DNA from: CF-46 sp042408445
GTDB taxonomy: Bacteria; Chloroflexota; Limnocylindria; Limnocylindrales; CSP1-4
Reading direction: 5' to 3'
Length of the DNA stretch: 60,959 nucleotides
Assembly (NCBI GenBank): GCA_042408445.1
Contig: JBHORC010000033.1
Span: forward strand, 1 to 60,959
Of the stretch, positions 17,133 to 26,267 are shown piece by piece. A model generated the notes under the pieces. It ran no database searches. It had not been told where the DNA came from and was given only the letters and a program-made list of their open reading frames with translations. The translations under genes and the position numbers were made by a program. The first letter of the stretch is position 1. Each line of letters starts with the position of its first letter.

Positions 17133-17144
17133 GGAACATGTTCC
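17133..17144. promoter_or_regulatory. perfect 12-bp palindrome over the presumed -10 region
   Basis: GGAACATGTTCC is a perfect inverted repeat covering the putative -10 of the lipoprotein-ABC operon. A dimeric repressor could bind here in addition to the direct-repeat regulator. Confidence 0.45.
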
Positions 17145-17198
17145 ACAGCCGCCGACCGCTCCCCCCGTCGGCGGCTCTCATCATGGAGGCCACCTGGA

Positions 17199-17918
17199 TT
17201 GGGAAGGTCAACTGGAGCCGGTCTGGTCGCGATCCTCGTCGCGACCGCGGCTCTCGCGGGGTGCGGCGGCTCGGGTGCAGCGGCGAGCGCCAGTCCTGGA
17301 CCCTCGCTGACGGCGGCGGCGAGCGCCGTCCCGGACGCCTCCGCAAGCACGGAACCCTCGCCGGCGGAGAGCCTCCAGGCCTCGGCGTCCGACGCGGTCG
17401 AGCCGGCGTTCACGCCGGTTCCCGACGCATCCCAGGCGCCGGATACCGGGTCCGGAGCCGCAGCCGGTGACGTTCCGGACAACGCGGTGTTCCTCACGTA
17501 CCACTCGGCGGCGTGGCAGTTCTCGATCCAGTACGTCGAGGGGTGGCAGGTGACCACCAACCAGGACGGGGTCGTGATCCGCGACAAGGACAGCAGCGAG
17601 CAGGTCTCCATCGTCCAGAAGCCGGCGGACGTTGCAGCATGGGTGACCTCGACCGACCTTCCCGCGCTTCGCGCGCAGCCGGGCTTCGCGCTCGTCAAGC
17701 AGAATCGGGTCAAGGTGGGCGGCGCGACATTGATCCACCTGCTGTATCACGCCCGCTCGGCGGCCGATCCCGTGACCGGCAAGCAGGTTCCCTCGACCGT
17801 GGATCGGTTCTACGTCCCTGGCCCCGGCCTCGCCGTCATCAGTCTTTCGACACCGGACGGGGTCGACAACGTCGACGCGTTTCGCCAGATGATCGGCAGC
17901 TTCGCGTGGACCAGGTGA
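17199..17918 (+). CDS. lipoprotein, first gene of the ABC operon
   Basis: 239 aa. Signal peptide with lipobox ALAGC (Cys22), then an Ala/Ser/Pro-rich tether of about 70 residues, then a folded domain (NAVFLTYHSAAWQFSIQYVEGWQVT to the end) of the PsbP/DUF type seen in small secreted proteins. Start is TTG at 17199, supported by GGAGG 9 nt upstream. The stop overlaps the next start (TGATG). A surface lipoprotein here may deliver substrate or signal to the ABC transporter. Confidence 0.85.
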   Translation: MGRSTGAGLVAILVATAALAGCGGSGAAASASPGPSLTAAASAVPDASASTEPSPAESLQASASDAVEPAFTPVPDASQAPDTGSGAAAGDVPDNAVFLTYHSAAWQFSIQYVEGWQVTTNQDGVVIRDKDSSEQVSIVQKPADVAAWVTSTDLPALRAQPGFALVKQNRVKVGGATLIHLLYHARSAADPVTGKQVPSTVDRFYVPGPGLAVISLSTPDGVDNVDAFRQMIGSFAWTR

Positions 17919-18652
17919 TGACCCGGGCCGCCGTGGCGGAGGCCCTCGGCGCACGCGTCGTCGTTCGCGATGTGTTCCGGATCTACCGGGAGGGCGATAT
18001 CGAGACGGTGGCTCTCCGCGGCGTCGACCTGGACCTCGACGCGGGCGAATACGTCGCGATCATGGGCCGCTCCGGCTCCGGCAAGTCGACGCTGCTCAAC
18101 CTGATCTCCGGAGCGGACCGGCCATCGGCAGGGTCCATCCAGATCGATGGAGTGGAGGTCGGCCAGGCATCAGAGTCGACACGGGCCGCGATGCGCGGCC
18201 GAACCGTCGGCCACGTCGTGCAGAGCGGGAACCTCGTGGAATTCCTCGACCTCGTCGAGAACGTGCAGCTGGCGACGGCGCTCTCGGGGCCGCGCGTGAA
18301 CGTCGACGGGGCGCTCGCGATCCTCCGACGTGTCGGCCTTGCCGATCACGGCCGGCGGCGTCCCGGGGCTCTGTCCGGCGGCGAGCAGCAGCGCGCTGCG
18401 CTTGCCCTCGTGCTTGCTTGCCGGCCGCGATTGCTGCTCGCCGACGAGGTCACGGGCGAGCTCGACCACGCATCGGCCGGCGTGGTGCTCGACGCCCTTG
18501 ACCACATCCGGGCCGAGACGGGGGCGACGACCCTGCTCGTCACCCACGACCCGGACGTCGCCGCGCGGGCGGAACGGATCGTCGAGATCCGCGACGGGCG
18601 GACGATCGAGCTGGGCAAGACGCCCTCAACGTCACGGGTCGCCCACGGATGA
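17918..18652 (+). CDS. ABC transporter ATP-binding protein (first of two)
   Basis: 244 aa, LolD/MacB-type ATPase. Walker A GRSGSGKST, Q-loop in HVVQSGN, signature LSGGEQQR, Walker B LLLADEVTGELD, H-loop VTHD. The usual DEPTG after Walker B reads DEVTG, and the signature region is followed by ALALVLACRP; the catalytic Glu is kept. Coupled to both neighbours by overlapping start/stop codons (TGATG, ATGA). Pairs with the second ATPase on the single large permease. Confidence 0.92.
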   Translation: MTRAAVAEALGARVVVRDVFRIYREGDIETVALRGVDLDLDAGEYVAIMGRSGSGKSTLLNLISGADRPSAGSIQIDGVEVGQASESTRAAMRGRTVGHVVQSGNLVEFLDLVENVQLATALSGPRVNVDGALAILRRVGLADHGRRRPGALSGGEQQRAALALVLACRPRLLLADEVTGELDHASAGVVLDALDHIRAETGATTLLVTHDPDVAARAERIVEIRDGRTIELGKTPSTSRVAHG

Positions 18653-19326
18653 GCCTGGTCGAGTGTCGCGGCGTCCGCCGCCGTTACGGCCGTGGCGAAC
18701 CAGCGGTTGATGCGGTTCGCGACGCGACCCTCACCGTGGACCGCGGTGAGTTCGTCGCGATCGAAGGTCCGTCCGGGTCCGGCAAGACGACCCTGCTCGG
18801 GCTGATCGCGGGCCTCGAGCTCGCTGACAGCGGGACGGTGAGCGTCCTGGGCCATGACCTGGCCCGGCTCTCGAGCACGGAGCGTGCGAGGCTGCGGCGG
18901 TCCCGGATCGGGATGGTCTTCCAGACGTACGGGCTCGTGGCGTCGCTCACCGCGCTCGAGAACGTTGCCCTGCCACTTCGGCTCGCGGGGCGACCTGCGG
19001 AGGAGGCCGCGACCGTCGCGGAACGCGCGCTCGACGACGTCGAGCTCGGCGGGCTCGCGCTCGCCCGGGTCGACGAGCTGTCGGGCGGCGAACGCCAGCG
19101 CGTCGGGATCGCGAGAGCGATCGTCGCGGGGCCAGCGGTGATCCTGGCCGACGAGCCGACCGGCAGCCTGGATGAGCGGCAGGGTCAGGCGATCATCGAC
19201 CTTCTGGCTCGGCAGGCTCGTTCCGCCGGGGTGGCGGTCGTCCTCGTGACGCACGACGCGCGGTCCGCCGCTCGCGCCGATCGCCGCATCCGGATGCGCG
19301 ACGGCGTCGTGGTGCCGGCGGCATGA
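18649..19326 (+). CDS. ABC transporter ATP-binding protein (second of two)
   Basis: 225 aa, the more canonical MacB/LolD/BceA-type ATPase: Walker A GPSGSGKTT, Q-loop VFQTYGL, signature LSGGERQR, Walker B ILADEPTGSLD, H-loop VTHD. Starts in an ATGA overlap and ends in an ATGA overlap with the permease. Having two non-identical ATPases beside one permease suggests a heterodimeric motor. Confidence 0.94.
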   Translation: MSLVECRGVRRRYGRGEPAVDAVRDATLTVDRGEFVAIEGPSGSGKTTLLGLIAGLELADSGTVSVLGHDLARLSSTERARLRRSRIGMVFQTYGLVASLTALENVALPLRLAGRPAEEAATVAERALDDVELGGLALARVDELSGGERQRVGIARAIVAGPAVILADEPTGSLDERQGQAIIDLLARQARSAGVAVVLVTHDARSAARADRRIRMRDGVVVPAA

Positions 19327-22055
19327 TCCTCGCCCGGCACGCGCTCACGCTTCTCGCTCGAAATCCGCGGCGGTCGGCGACGACGATGGTCGGCACCGCG
19401 CTCGCGACGGCGCTCGTTGCGGCCGTCCTGCTCTTCGGGATCGCGTCGGAGACGACCGTCACGCGACGCGCCCTTGGCGAGGTTCCCGTGGATGCCCAGG
19501 TCGTCCTCGCGCCCGGCGCGGATCCAGCGACGGTGGCCGCGACCGTTTCGACCGACCCCGTTGTCCGGCGTTCGATTCCCTTCGACCTCGTCCACTTCGA
19601 CACCGCGGACTTGACCGCGGGCGGATCCGCGACCCAGACGAGCGCGGGCGTGGTGGTCGGGCTCGATCCCGCCTATTCCGCTGCGACCGGCTGGTTCGGG
19701 ATTGCGAGCGGATCGACCGAGCTGGGGCAGATGGCGATCAGCCGCGATCTTTCCTCGAACCTCGGTGCGACCGCCGGCGACACGATCACGATTCATCTGC
19801 CCGGCGGTGCCTCCGCCCCGGTCAAGGTCAGTGGGATCGTCGACACGACCGGCGCGGATCTGGTGCTCGGACCGCTCGACGCAAATCATCGCGCGGCCGG
19901 AGCGAACCCTCCCGCGAACGTCGCCGTCATGTCGCTCGCGGACGTGGCGGCGCTCGTCGCGAAGGTGCCGGCCGGTGCCACCGCGACGGACCCGAGCGCC
20001 GCGGGACCCGGGACGGCTCCGGGGGCGAGCGGCTCCGGGGGCGCCGTCGTACCGGTGTTCGCCAATGAGCCGGCGGTCCGGCGAGAGATCCACCTCCAGA
20101 TCGACCATGCATCCGTTCCCGGCGACCCGGCCGCGGCCCTGACGTGGCTCGATGGCCTGCGTCGCCGGCTGGATCGTCAGGGCGTCGGCGCCTTCCAGGT
20201 CATCGACGATGCCACTGCGGCCATCGAGCCGGTGGCGCCGGATCTTGCCTGGGGCCAGATCCTGTTCCTCTTCCTGTCGCTTCCCGGAGTCCTCGTCGCG
20301 CTCGGACTCGAGCAGCTGGCCGCCGCGGCGACTCGTGACTTCACGCGCCGGCACACGACATGGCTCCGGACCCACGGAGCGACGCAGCGGGATCTCCTCG
20401 TCGTGCTTGCGGGCTCGACGGCCCTCGCCGCGCTCGCCGGGGCGGTCGTCGGGTTCGGCCTCGGCGCGGTCATCGCGGTCGCGCTGTTCGGGACCGATCT
20501 CTGGGCAGCGGGCGGCCCGATGCCGATCGTGGAGGTCGGCGTCGGCACGGTGATCGGGATGACGATCCTGGGAACCCTCGCCGCCGCTCTTCCTCTCCGA
20601 GCCGAGCTTCGTCGCGAGCTTCAGGCGAGCCGCGGCGAGATCGCGCGGAGCCCGCGGCCGGCGTGGCAGCGTTTCTACCTGGACGCGGCGGCGATCGCGG
20701 GCGGCGTTGTCGCGATGGTCCTGATCCCGCAAGTCCGACCCGTCCTCAACACCGAGGGCGTCGCGACCGTGTCCCTGACCGTCTCGGCGTTCGTCGGACC
20801 GTGTCTCATCTGGATCGGTGCGTCCCTCCTCCTCATCCGCCTTGCTGCGTGGGTCGCCGGGCGTCGCGTGGTGGCCTCCGGACTTCGTCGCCTTGCCGGC
20901 GTCTCCGGCGAGCTCGCCGGGGCGTCGCTCGCCACGCGAACGGCCACCGTGGGGCCACTCGTCGTGGTGATCGCGCTCGCAACGAGCTTCGCGTTCAGCG
21001 TTCTCGTCTTCGACGCCACCTATCTCCAGCAGCAACGGGTTGACGCTCGCCTGACGCTCGGGGCAGACCTGAAGGCCACACCGACTGCCCCATCGAATGC
21101 ACAGGTCGTATCGCAGCTCTCCGGGCCGGGCGTCGTCGCTGCGACGCCGTTCGTGGACCGGATCGTCTATGTGGGACCCGAAGCGCAGGACCTGCTGGCG
21201 GTCGACTCGACCCAGCTGCCGAGGGTCGCGCCCTTGGCGGATTCATTCTTCGCCGGCCTCACCGCGGACCAGGCGATGTCCGCGCTCCGATCCCAGCCTG
21301 ACGGGATCCTCGTCTCGGCCGAGACGGCGCGGGACTACAGCATCGTGCCCGGCGACCGCGTGCGGATCCGCGTCCCCGATGCCACGGGGACGCTCAAGCC
21401 CGTGGACTTCCGGATGGTCGGGGTCGCGCTCGAGTTTCCAACGGCTCCCAAGGACGCGTTCCTCGTGGCCAATCTCGATTTCGTCCGCGCCCAGACGGGC
21501 AACGACCGGATCTCGTTCGTGCTCGCATCGGCGAAGGGCGACCCGGCGGACGCCGGCCGTCGACTCACGACGAGGCTGGGCGGCGACTGGCAGGTCACGG
21601 ACCTGACCGAGACCACCGCGCGGATCGCGAGCGAGGTGACCTCCGTCGACCTGGCCCGGCTGGTCCTGGTCGATGTCGCCTTCGCGCTGGTGATCGCCAC
21701 AGTCGGCATCGCGCTGTTCCTGCTCGCCGCGTTTGCGGATCGGTCGCGCGAGCTCGCGACACTCTCGGCGATCGGGGCGGAGCCCCGTCAGGTCGTCGCC
21801 GCGATCGCCACCGAATCCGGCGCGATCATCGGGGCCGGTGGCGCGGCGGGCGTCATCGTGGGGCTGCTGATCGGGGCCGTGCTTGTCCAGATCCTGACCG
21901 GCGTGTTCGACCCCGCGCCGACGTCGCCCGCGATCCCGATCGTCTGGCTCGCGGTGATCCTCGCTCTCACGATCGCCGGCGGGGCGCTCGCCGTGGGCCT
22001 GCTGAGTCGTCGAATCGGGCGGCTCGATCTCGTCAGCCCGTTGAGGGTCCGCTGA
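19323..22055 (+). CDS. FtsX-like ABC permease (MacB/BceB superfamily)
   Basis: 910 aa. An N-terminal membrane helix (about 15-40), a long extracytoplasmic MacB-PCD-like region (40-305), a bundle of membrane helices from about 310, a second hydrophilic domain (about 575-770) and a C-terminal FtsX bundle (LARLVLVDVAFALVIATVGIALFLLAAFADRSRELATLSAIGAEPRQV). Two FtsX cores in one chain mean a single polypeptide can build the channel. Such permeases act by mechanotransmission on lipoproteins, peptides or lipid-linked envelope precursors rather than by classic transport. Overlaps ATPase 2 and the PAP2 gene. Confidence 0.92.
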   Translation: MILARHALTLLARNPRRSATTMVGTALATALVAAVLLFGIASETTVTRRALGEVPVDAQVVLAPGADPATVAATVSTDPVVRRSIPFDLVHFDTADLTAGGSATQTSAGVVVGLDPAYSAATGWFGIASGSTELGQMAISRDLSSNLGATAGDTITIHLPGGASAPVKVSGIVDTTGADLVLGPLDANHRAAGANPPANVAVMSLADVAALVAKVPAGATATDPSAAGPGTAPGASGSGGAVVPVFANEPAVRREIHLQIDHASVPGDPAAALTWLDGLRRRLDRQGVGAFQVIDDATAAIEPVAPDLAWGQILFLFLSLPGVLVALGLEQLAAAATRDFTRRHTTWLRTHGATQRDLLVVLAGSTALAALAGAVVGFGLGAVIAVALFGTDLWAAGGPMPIVEVGVGTVIGMTILGTLAAALPLRAELRRELQASRGEIARSPRPAWQRFYLDAAAIAGGVVAMVLIPQVRPVLNTEGVATVSLTVSAFVGPCLIWIGASLLLIRLAAWVAGRRVVASGLRRLAGVSGELAGASLATRTATVGPLVVVIALATSFAFSVLVFDATYLQQQRVDARLTLGADLKATPTAPSNAQVVSQLSGPGVVAATPFVDRIVYVGPEAQDLLAVDSTQLPRVAPLADSFFAGLTADQAMSALRSQPDGILVSAETARDYSIVPGDRVRIRVPDATGTLKPVDFRMVGVALEFPTAPKDAFLVANLDFVRAQTGNDRISFVLASAKGDPADAGRRLTTRLGGDWQVTDLTETTARIASEVTSVDLARLVLVDVAFALVIATVGIALFLLAAFADRSRELATLSAIGAEPRQVVAAIATESGAIIGAGGAAGVIVGLLIGAVLVQILTGVFDPAPTSPAIPIVWLAVILALTIAGGALAVGLLSRRIGRLDLVSPLRVR

Positions 22056-22951
22056 TGCACAAACCGGAGGATCCGTTGGAGCCCGAACCCGAGCGTAGGT
22101 CAGGACTGCCGTCGTGGGCAGCTCAGCGTTCGCGACGAATCGCCGGTGCCGCAGTCCTCGCGATCGGGTTCCTCCTGGTCGGTGTCATTGCCGACAGCGG
22201 CCGGACGCGACCTGCCGATCTCGCGGCGGTCACCGCCCTCGCCACCCTCCACGGCAGCCCCGTCGACTTCGTGATGCGACTCATCTCGCGGCTCGGCGAT
22301 GGCGCGAGCCTCGCGGTGTTCACCGGCGCGCTTGCCGCGTTCCTCGTCACGGAGGGCCGATACCGCTCCGCGATCTATGTCTTTGTCACCTTCGTCGCGG
22401 CCGAATGGGGGACGGTCATCTTCAAGAACGTCTTCCTGCGGCCCCGCCCGATCGAGGCGCCGCCCATCGTGCCGGACCTCGAACCGATCGTCTCGAGCGC
22501 CGTCGTCGTGCTCCTCGGCCTGATCCTGCTGATCACCCTCCGGCCGTGGCGGAACCCGCTCGCCTTGCTGATCGTGCCGATCACGGCATTCGCGTCGTTG
22601 TTCGGAAGCGACTTCGCGGCCGCAGCGGCGGCCATCCGAATCGACTCCTACCCGAGCGGGCACGCCTTCCGGACGGCGGCGCTCGCCACGTCGATCTTCG
22701 TCGTCCTGCCCGATCCTCGCGGGACGGTCGTCAGGGCGGTTGCGATCGTCATCGTGGCGTTGATCGGCTTCTCACGCGTCTATCTCTCGGACCATTTTCC
22801 GACAGACGTCCTCGGAGGGTGGCTCGCCGGAACGGCGCTTGCCCTGATCCTCAGCGCCCTGTTTGTCGAGCTGCGGCCCGCGGACGCGGCGTCATTCTCG
22901 GGACCGATGAGCCGTCGTTCGCACGAGGGGGCGGAGGCGCCGGGCGCCTGA
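22055..22951 (+). CDS. PAP2-family membrane phosphatase, last gene of the ABC operon
   Basis: 298 aa, six to seven membrane helices. Signature motifs KNVFLRPRP, SYPSGHAFR and SRVYLSDHFPTD are intact. TGATG overlap with the permease makes it part of the same operon. With the divergent PAP2 at 14.5-15.2 kb this gives two lipid-phosphate phosphatases in one regulon, a combination known from bacitracin and lipid-II antibiotic defence in Firmicutes (family knowledge; the role here is inferred). Confidence 0.9.
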   Translation: MHKPEDPLEPEPERRSGLPSWAAQRSRRIAGAAVLAIGFLLVGVIADSGRTRPADLAAVTALATLHGSPVDFVMRLISRLGDGASLAVFTGALAAFLVTEGRYRSAIYVFVTFVAAEWGTVIFKNVFLRPRPIEAPPIVPDLEPIVSSAVVVLLGLILLITLRPWRNPLALLIVPITAFASLFGSDFAAAAAAIRIDSYPSGHAFRTAALATSIFVVLPDPRGTVVRAVAIVIVALIGFSRVYLSDHFPTDVLGGWLAGTALALILSALFVELRPADAASFSGPMSRRSHEGAEAPGA

Positions 22952-22955
22952 GCAC

Positions 22956-23017
22956 GCCGTCGTCGTTGGCGCCATCCTCCCTTTCCGAGGAGGGCGCGGC
23001 AGGGGCAAGACGACGGC
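22956..23017 (+). terminator. stem-loop after the ABC/PAP2 operon
   Basis: GCCGTCGT (22956-22963) pairs with ACGACGGC (23010-23017) and encloses a smaller CCTCC/GGAGG hairpin. Four bases after the PAP2 stop, no U-tract; likely the 3' end of the operon mRNA. Confidence 0.4.
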
Positions 23018-23046
23018 CCCACGTCCGTCCCTGCTATCGTCGGTCC

Positions 23047-23394
23047 GTGGTTCGCAAGCACACCCGATTCGAGCTGCTCGAAGTCAAGCTGGACGACGCT
23101 CCCCTCGGCCGCGTCACGATCGATGCGTGGGAGGACGACGCCGGTCAGTCGCAGTGGACCGGGCGCGTCCTGATGAAGACCGGGCACGACACGACGACCG
23201 GCATGCTCACCGGGGCGATGCGCGACGGGACCCGGCTCCAGGGCCGCGTCCGGCTCGGCGATCAGACGCAGGGACCGGGCGGCCGCCAGAGCATCCTTGT
23301 CGAGCTGTGGGGTGACGGCCCACTCTCGCCGGCGCCGCCGGCAGCACCCGCCGAGGCCGAGTCGCCGGAGCCGACGGAGCCCGGCAAGCCGTAG
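23047..23394 (+). CDS. small conserved protein, beta-rich, Pro-rich tail
   Basis: 115 aa. Residues 1-85 look like one small beta-barrel (ARFELLEVKLDDAPLGRV-type strands, then GRVLMKTGHDTTTGMLTG); the last 25 residues are Pro/Ala/Glu and disordered. No known function. GTG at 23047 follows TATCGT (23035-23040) by 6 nt, a leaderless start. Confidence 0.7.
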   Translation: MVRKHTRFELLEVKLDDAPLGRVTIDAWEDDAGQSQWTGRVLMKTGHDTTTGMLTGAMRDGTRLQGRVRLGDQTQGPGGRQSILVELWGDGPLSPAPPAAPAEAESPEPTEPGKP

Positions 23395-23493
23395 GGAGGG
23401 CAGCGCCCCTCGCCACGCATTCGCCATCGTCCAGCACGGCGACCGACCGACCGCGTACCGTTCGGAGTTCGTCTCTGTCGCTGGGAGTGCTGC

Positions 23494-24666
23494 ATGGCCG
23501 CCGTCACCTGGAATGCGCTCGCACCCGTCGAGGATCCGTACCCCACCTTCCGCCGGATGCGTGATGAGGCGCCGCTGTATCACGACGCCGATCTGGACCT
23601 GTGGGCCTTCTCGCGCTTCGAGGACGTCCAGGCGGCCGCGAAGGACTGGGAGACGTTCTCGAGCAGCGTCGGCGGACGCGGCAACGACATCGACGACACG
23701 TTCGAGCTGTTCCTGCCGGCCGGCGACTTGGCGGGCGTCGATCCGCCGCTCCACACCCGGCTCAGGGGCGCGCTCCGGTTCGCCTTCAGTCCGTCCGCGC
23801 TCAAGGCGAAGTTCGAGCCGATCGTGCGCCGCAAGGTCGTCGACCTGATCGAGGCGTTCGTCGACGACGGCAAGGCCGACTTCGCCCGCGACCTCGCGCG
23901 CCCGCTGCCGGGATCGACGATGTTCTCGTGGTTCGGCTTTCCGGAGGAGGACCATCCGCAGCTGCTCGCATGGTTCGGCGAGATGCTGGAGCGCGACCCT
24001 GGCGTCCAGACGCTGCCGGCGCGGTCCATCGCCGGACGGGACCAGATGCGGGCGTACATGCAGGCGGCCGCAGCCGAACGGCGGGCCGAGCCACGCGACG
24101 ACCTGATGAGCTTTCTCGTCGCCGCCGAGGCCGCCGGTCAGCTCAGCGCCGACGAGGTGCTCGGGAGCTCGATGCTGCTCTTCGTGGCCGGGATCACGAC
24201 GACCTCCGGGCTCATCTCCAACTCGCTGCTGCACCTCGACCGGTTTCCGGAGGAGCGGGAGCGGATCCGGCTCGACCCCACGATCCTGCCGCCGGCGATC
24301 GAGGAGCTCCTCCGCTTCGACGCGCCGATCCAGACGCTCGCGCGGACGGCGACGCGCGACGTGGAGGCCCACGGGGCGGTGATCCCGAGCGGCTCCCGCG
24401 TGGCGCTGATCTGGGCGTCCGCGAACCGCGACGAGCGCCACTGGGCGGATCCGGACCGGCTCGACCTGACCCGCAAGCCGGAGCGGCACGTCGCATTCGG
24501 TGACGGGATCCATCACTGCCTCGGAGCGCCGCTGGCACGGCTGGAGGCGAAGGTGCTCTTCGAAGAGCTCTTCCCGCGGATCCCCGAGTACGCCGTCACC
24601 GGCCCGATCGTCCGGCTGAAGACGCCGACGGACCGCGGCCTGGAGTCGCTGCCGGTCGAGTTCTGA
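23494..24666 (+). CDS. cytochrome P450
   Basis: 390-aa soluble class-I-type bacterial P450. I-helix LLFVAGITTTSGL (oxygen-activating AGxxT), ExxR in EELLRFD, and the haem loop FGDGIHHCLGAPLAR with the axial thiolate Cys342. The N-terminus keeps the usual DPYPTFRRMRDEAP opening. GGGAG 8 nt before the ATG is a normal SD. No ferredoxin, reductase or biosynthetic genes adjoin it, so substrate and redox partner cannot be inferred. Confidence 0.94.
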   Translation: MAAVTWNALAPVEDPYPTFRRMRDEAPLYHDADLDLWAFSRFEDVQAAAKDWETFSSSVGGRGNDIDDTFELFLPAGDLAGVDPPLHTRLRGALRFAFSPSALKAKFEPIVRRKVVDLIEAFVDDGKADFARDLARPLPGSTMFSWFGFPEEDHPQLLAWFGEMLERDPGVQTLPARSIAGRDQMRAYMQAAAAERRAEPRDDLMSFLVAAEAAGQLSADEVLGSSMLLFVAGITTTSGLISNSLLHLDRFPEERERIRLDPTILPPAIEELLRFDAPIQTLARTATRDVEAHGAVIPSGSRVALIWASANRDERHWADPDRLDLTRKPERHVAFGDGIHHCLGAPLARLEAKVLFEELFPRIPEYAVTGPIVRLKTPTDRGLESLPVEF

Positions 24667-24764
24667 CGCTTGCAGGCTGCGCCCGGCGCGGGCCTCGGAG
24701 GGGCGTCCGCCTCGGTAGACCGCCCCGCGGCGACCTCTCGCGGGTCTCGTTATCCTCGCGCCAG

Positions 24765-25232
24765 ATGAGCCACATGAGCCACGAATCGGCGCCCTCGTTG
24801 ACCCGGACCGCGTTCCAAGCGACGGTCCACTGCCTGACCGGCTGTGCCATCGGTGAGGTGCTCGGGCTGGTGCTCTCGACCGCGCTCGGCTGGCACGACC
24901 TGGCGTCGATCATCCTCGCGATCGTGCTCGCCTTCGTCTTCGGCTACGGACTGACGATGCGGCCGCTGATCGGAGGCGGGCTGCCGTTCGGGTCAGCCGT
25001 CCGGACCGCGCTCGCGGCGGACACCGTCTCGATCGCGGTCATGGAGATCATGGACAACCTGATCGTGATCGCGATCCCGGGCGCGATGGCGGCGGGGCTG
25101 CTGGACGGCCTGTTCTGGGGCAGCCTGGTGTTGTCGCTGGTCGTGGCGTTCGTCGTGGCCTGGCCGGTGAACCGGTGGCTGATCGGCCGAGGCCTGGGCC
25201 ACGCCGTCGTGCACGGCCACCATTCGAGCTAG
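24765..25232 (+). CDS. DUF4396 membrane protein
   Basis: 155 aa, four membrane helices, with the family hallmark ATVHCLTGCAIGEVLGL and MEIMDN. His-rich ends (MSHMSHES, HAVVHGHHSS) fit a metal-related role, which is unproven. ATG at 24765 lies 8 nt after TATCCT (24751-24756), suggesting a leaderless mRNA; a second in-frame ATG is three codons on. Confidence 0.8.
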   Translation: MSHMSHESAPSLTRTAFQATVHCLTGCAIGEVLGLVLSTALGWHDLASIILAIVLAFVFGYGLTMRPLIGGGLPFGSAVRTALAADTVSIAVMEIMDNLIVIAIPGAMAAGLLDGLFWGSLVLSLVVAFVVAWPVNRWLIGRGLGHAVVHGHHSS

Positions 25233-25272
25233 AGCCGGGCGCGTCAGCGGGCGACACGCCCTCGGCGACCGA

Positions 25273-25704
25273 TCACGGGTGACGAACGCGGAGCCGCACC
25301 AGGTGGCCGTGCGGGGCGAAGCGGCCATCGCCGGTGCTTCCGGTCGTGATGTCGAACTCGAGGACGTCCGGACCTCGCCGCTGTCGGATGTGGGTCGACT
25401 CCTCGGCGATCGCGGCCGCGAGCATGACGGCCGCGTGGCGCACCTCGCCCACGGAGAGGTCGCCGTCGGTTGGCGACAGATCGACGACGAAGATCTCACC
25501 GTCCAGCCGGGTCGCATCGATGGTCAGTGGGAAGCCGGGGGCGTCGCTTGCCGCCCGAAGGTGCGGGAGCAGGTGCGCCTCTGGCTCCTCGGCGACCCAT
25601 CGGGCGTCGGTCATGGCTCCGGCGAGCTCGGCAAGATGTCCGGAGAACGCCTCGCCGGACGCGATGCCCCGACCTCGTTCGTCGCCATCCCAACGGGGTG
25701 CCAT
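25273..25704 (-). CDS. hypothetical protein
   Basis: 143 aa from ATG 25704 (GGGAG about 8 nt upstream). Predicted alpha/beta, no membrane segment, no recognisable motif. The middle (GFPLTIDATRLDGEIFVVDLSPTDGDLSVGEV) alternates strands like a small enzyme or binding domain. First of a series of short minus-strand genes that marks the start of the accessory region. Confidence 0.65.
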   Translation of the reverse strand: MAPRWDGDERGRGIASGEAFSGHLAELAGAMTDARWVAEEPEAHLLPHLRAASDAPGFPLTIDATRLDGEIFVVDLSPTDGDLSVGEVRHAAVMLAAAIAEESTHIRQRRGPDVLEFDITTGSTGDGRFAPHGHLVRLRVRHP

Positions 25705-25738
25705 CAGCCGAGTCTCCCGGAAAGCGACCTCGGAGCCT

Positions 25739-26185
25739 TCAACTGATTGGCGCTCCGACGGGTTCCTTAGGCGGCATCGTGACACTGCATCCACCTGGGT
25801 TGCAGTGGACCCCGACCGCCTTCCGCGTCCGGTTCGCCAGCGAAAAGACCACGATCGTCACGGCTCCGGAGCCCTTGACGACCCACGTCTCACCTCCGTT
25901 CAGGTATTCGCCCTGGGTGTAGCACCGGGAGCTGGCGGACCGCTCCGAGCCGGCCGGAAGCTGAGCCATGGCGATGCGAACAACGTCCTGGGGAATTCCA
26001 TTGATCGACGTGGCGGCGTCGCATGCCTCTTCTGCCCCCAGCGGCCAACCATCAAGGGACGGCTCCCGTGGTCGCCATGCACTTGAACACGCGATGGCTA
26101 GGCCCGAGACGATCACGGCCGCGACGGCGGCGGAGCGTCCTGTCCGGAGCGCCCTGAGCCGAGGGGGTCGAGAACCTGCAGCCAC
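25739..26185 (-). CDS. putative small lipoprotein
   Basis: About 148 aa from GTG 26185, chosen because it is followed by a basic stretch, a hydrophobic core (AAVAAVIVSGL) and a lipobox-like LAIAC (Cys33). The mature part has three further cysteines (EEACDAA, SRCYTQG, HCNPGGC). Function unknown. Confidence 0.6.
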   Translation of the reverse strand: MAAGSRPPRLRALRTGRSAAVAAVIVSGLAIACSSAWRPREPSLDGWPLGAEEACDAATSINGIPQDVVRIAMAQLPAGSERSASSRCYTQGEYLNGGETWVVKGSGAVTIVVFSLANRTRKAVGVHCNPGGCSVTMPPKEPVGAPIS

Positions 26186-26267
26186 GAGGGCAGGCTCCAC
26201 GGAACCCCATATGCAGGTCAATAGGCGCAAAGCGGCCGCAGATGGTCCTCGGCTCGAAGTTCCGGGG

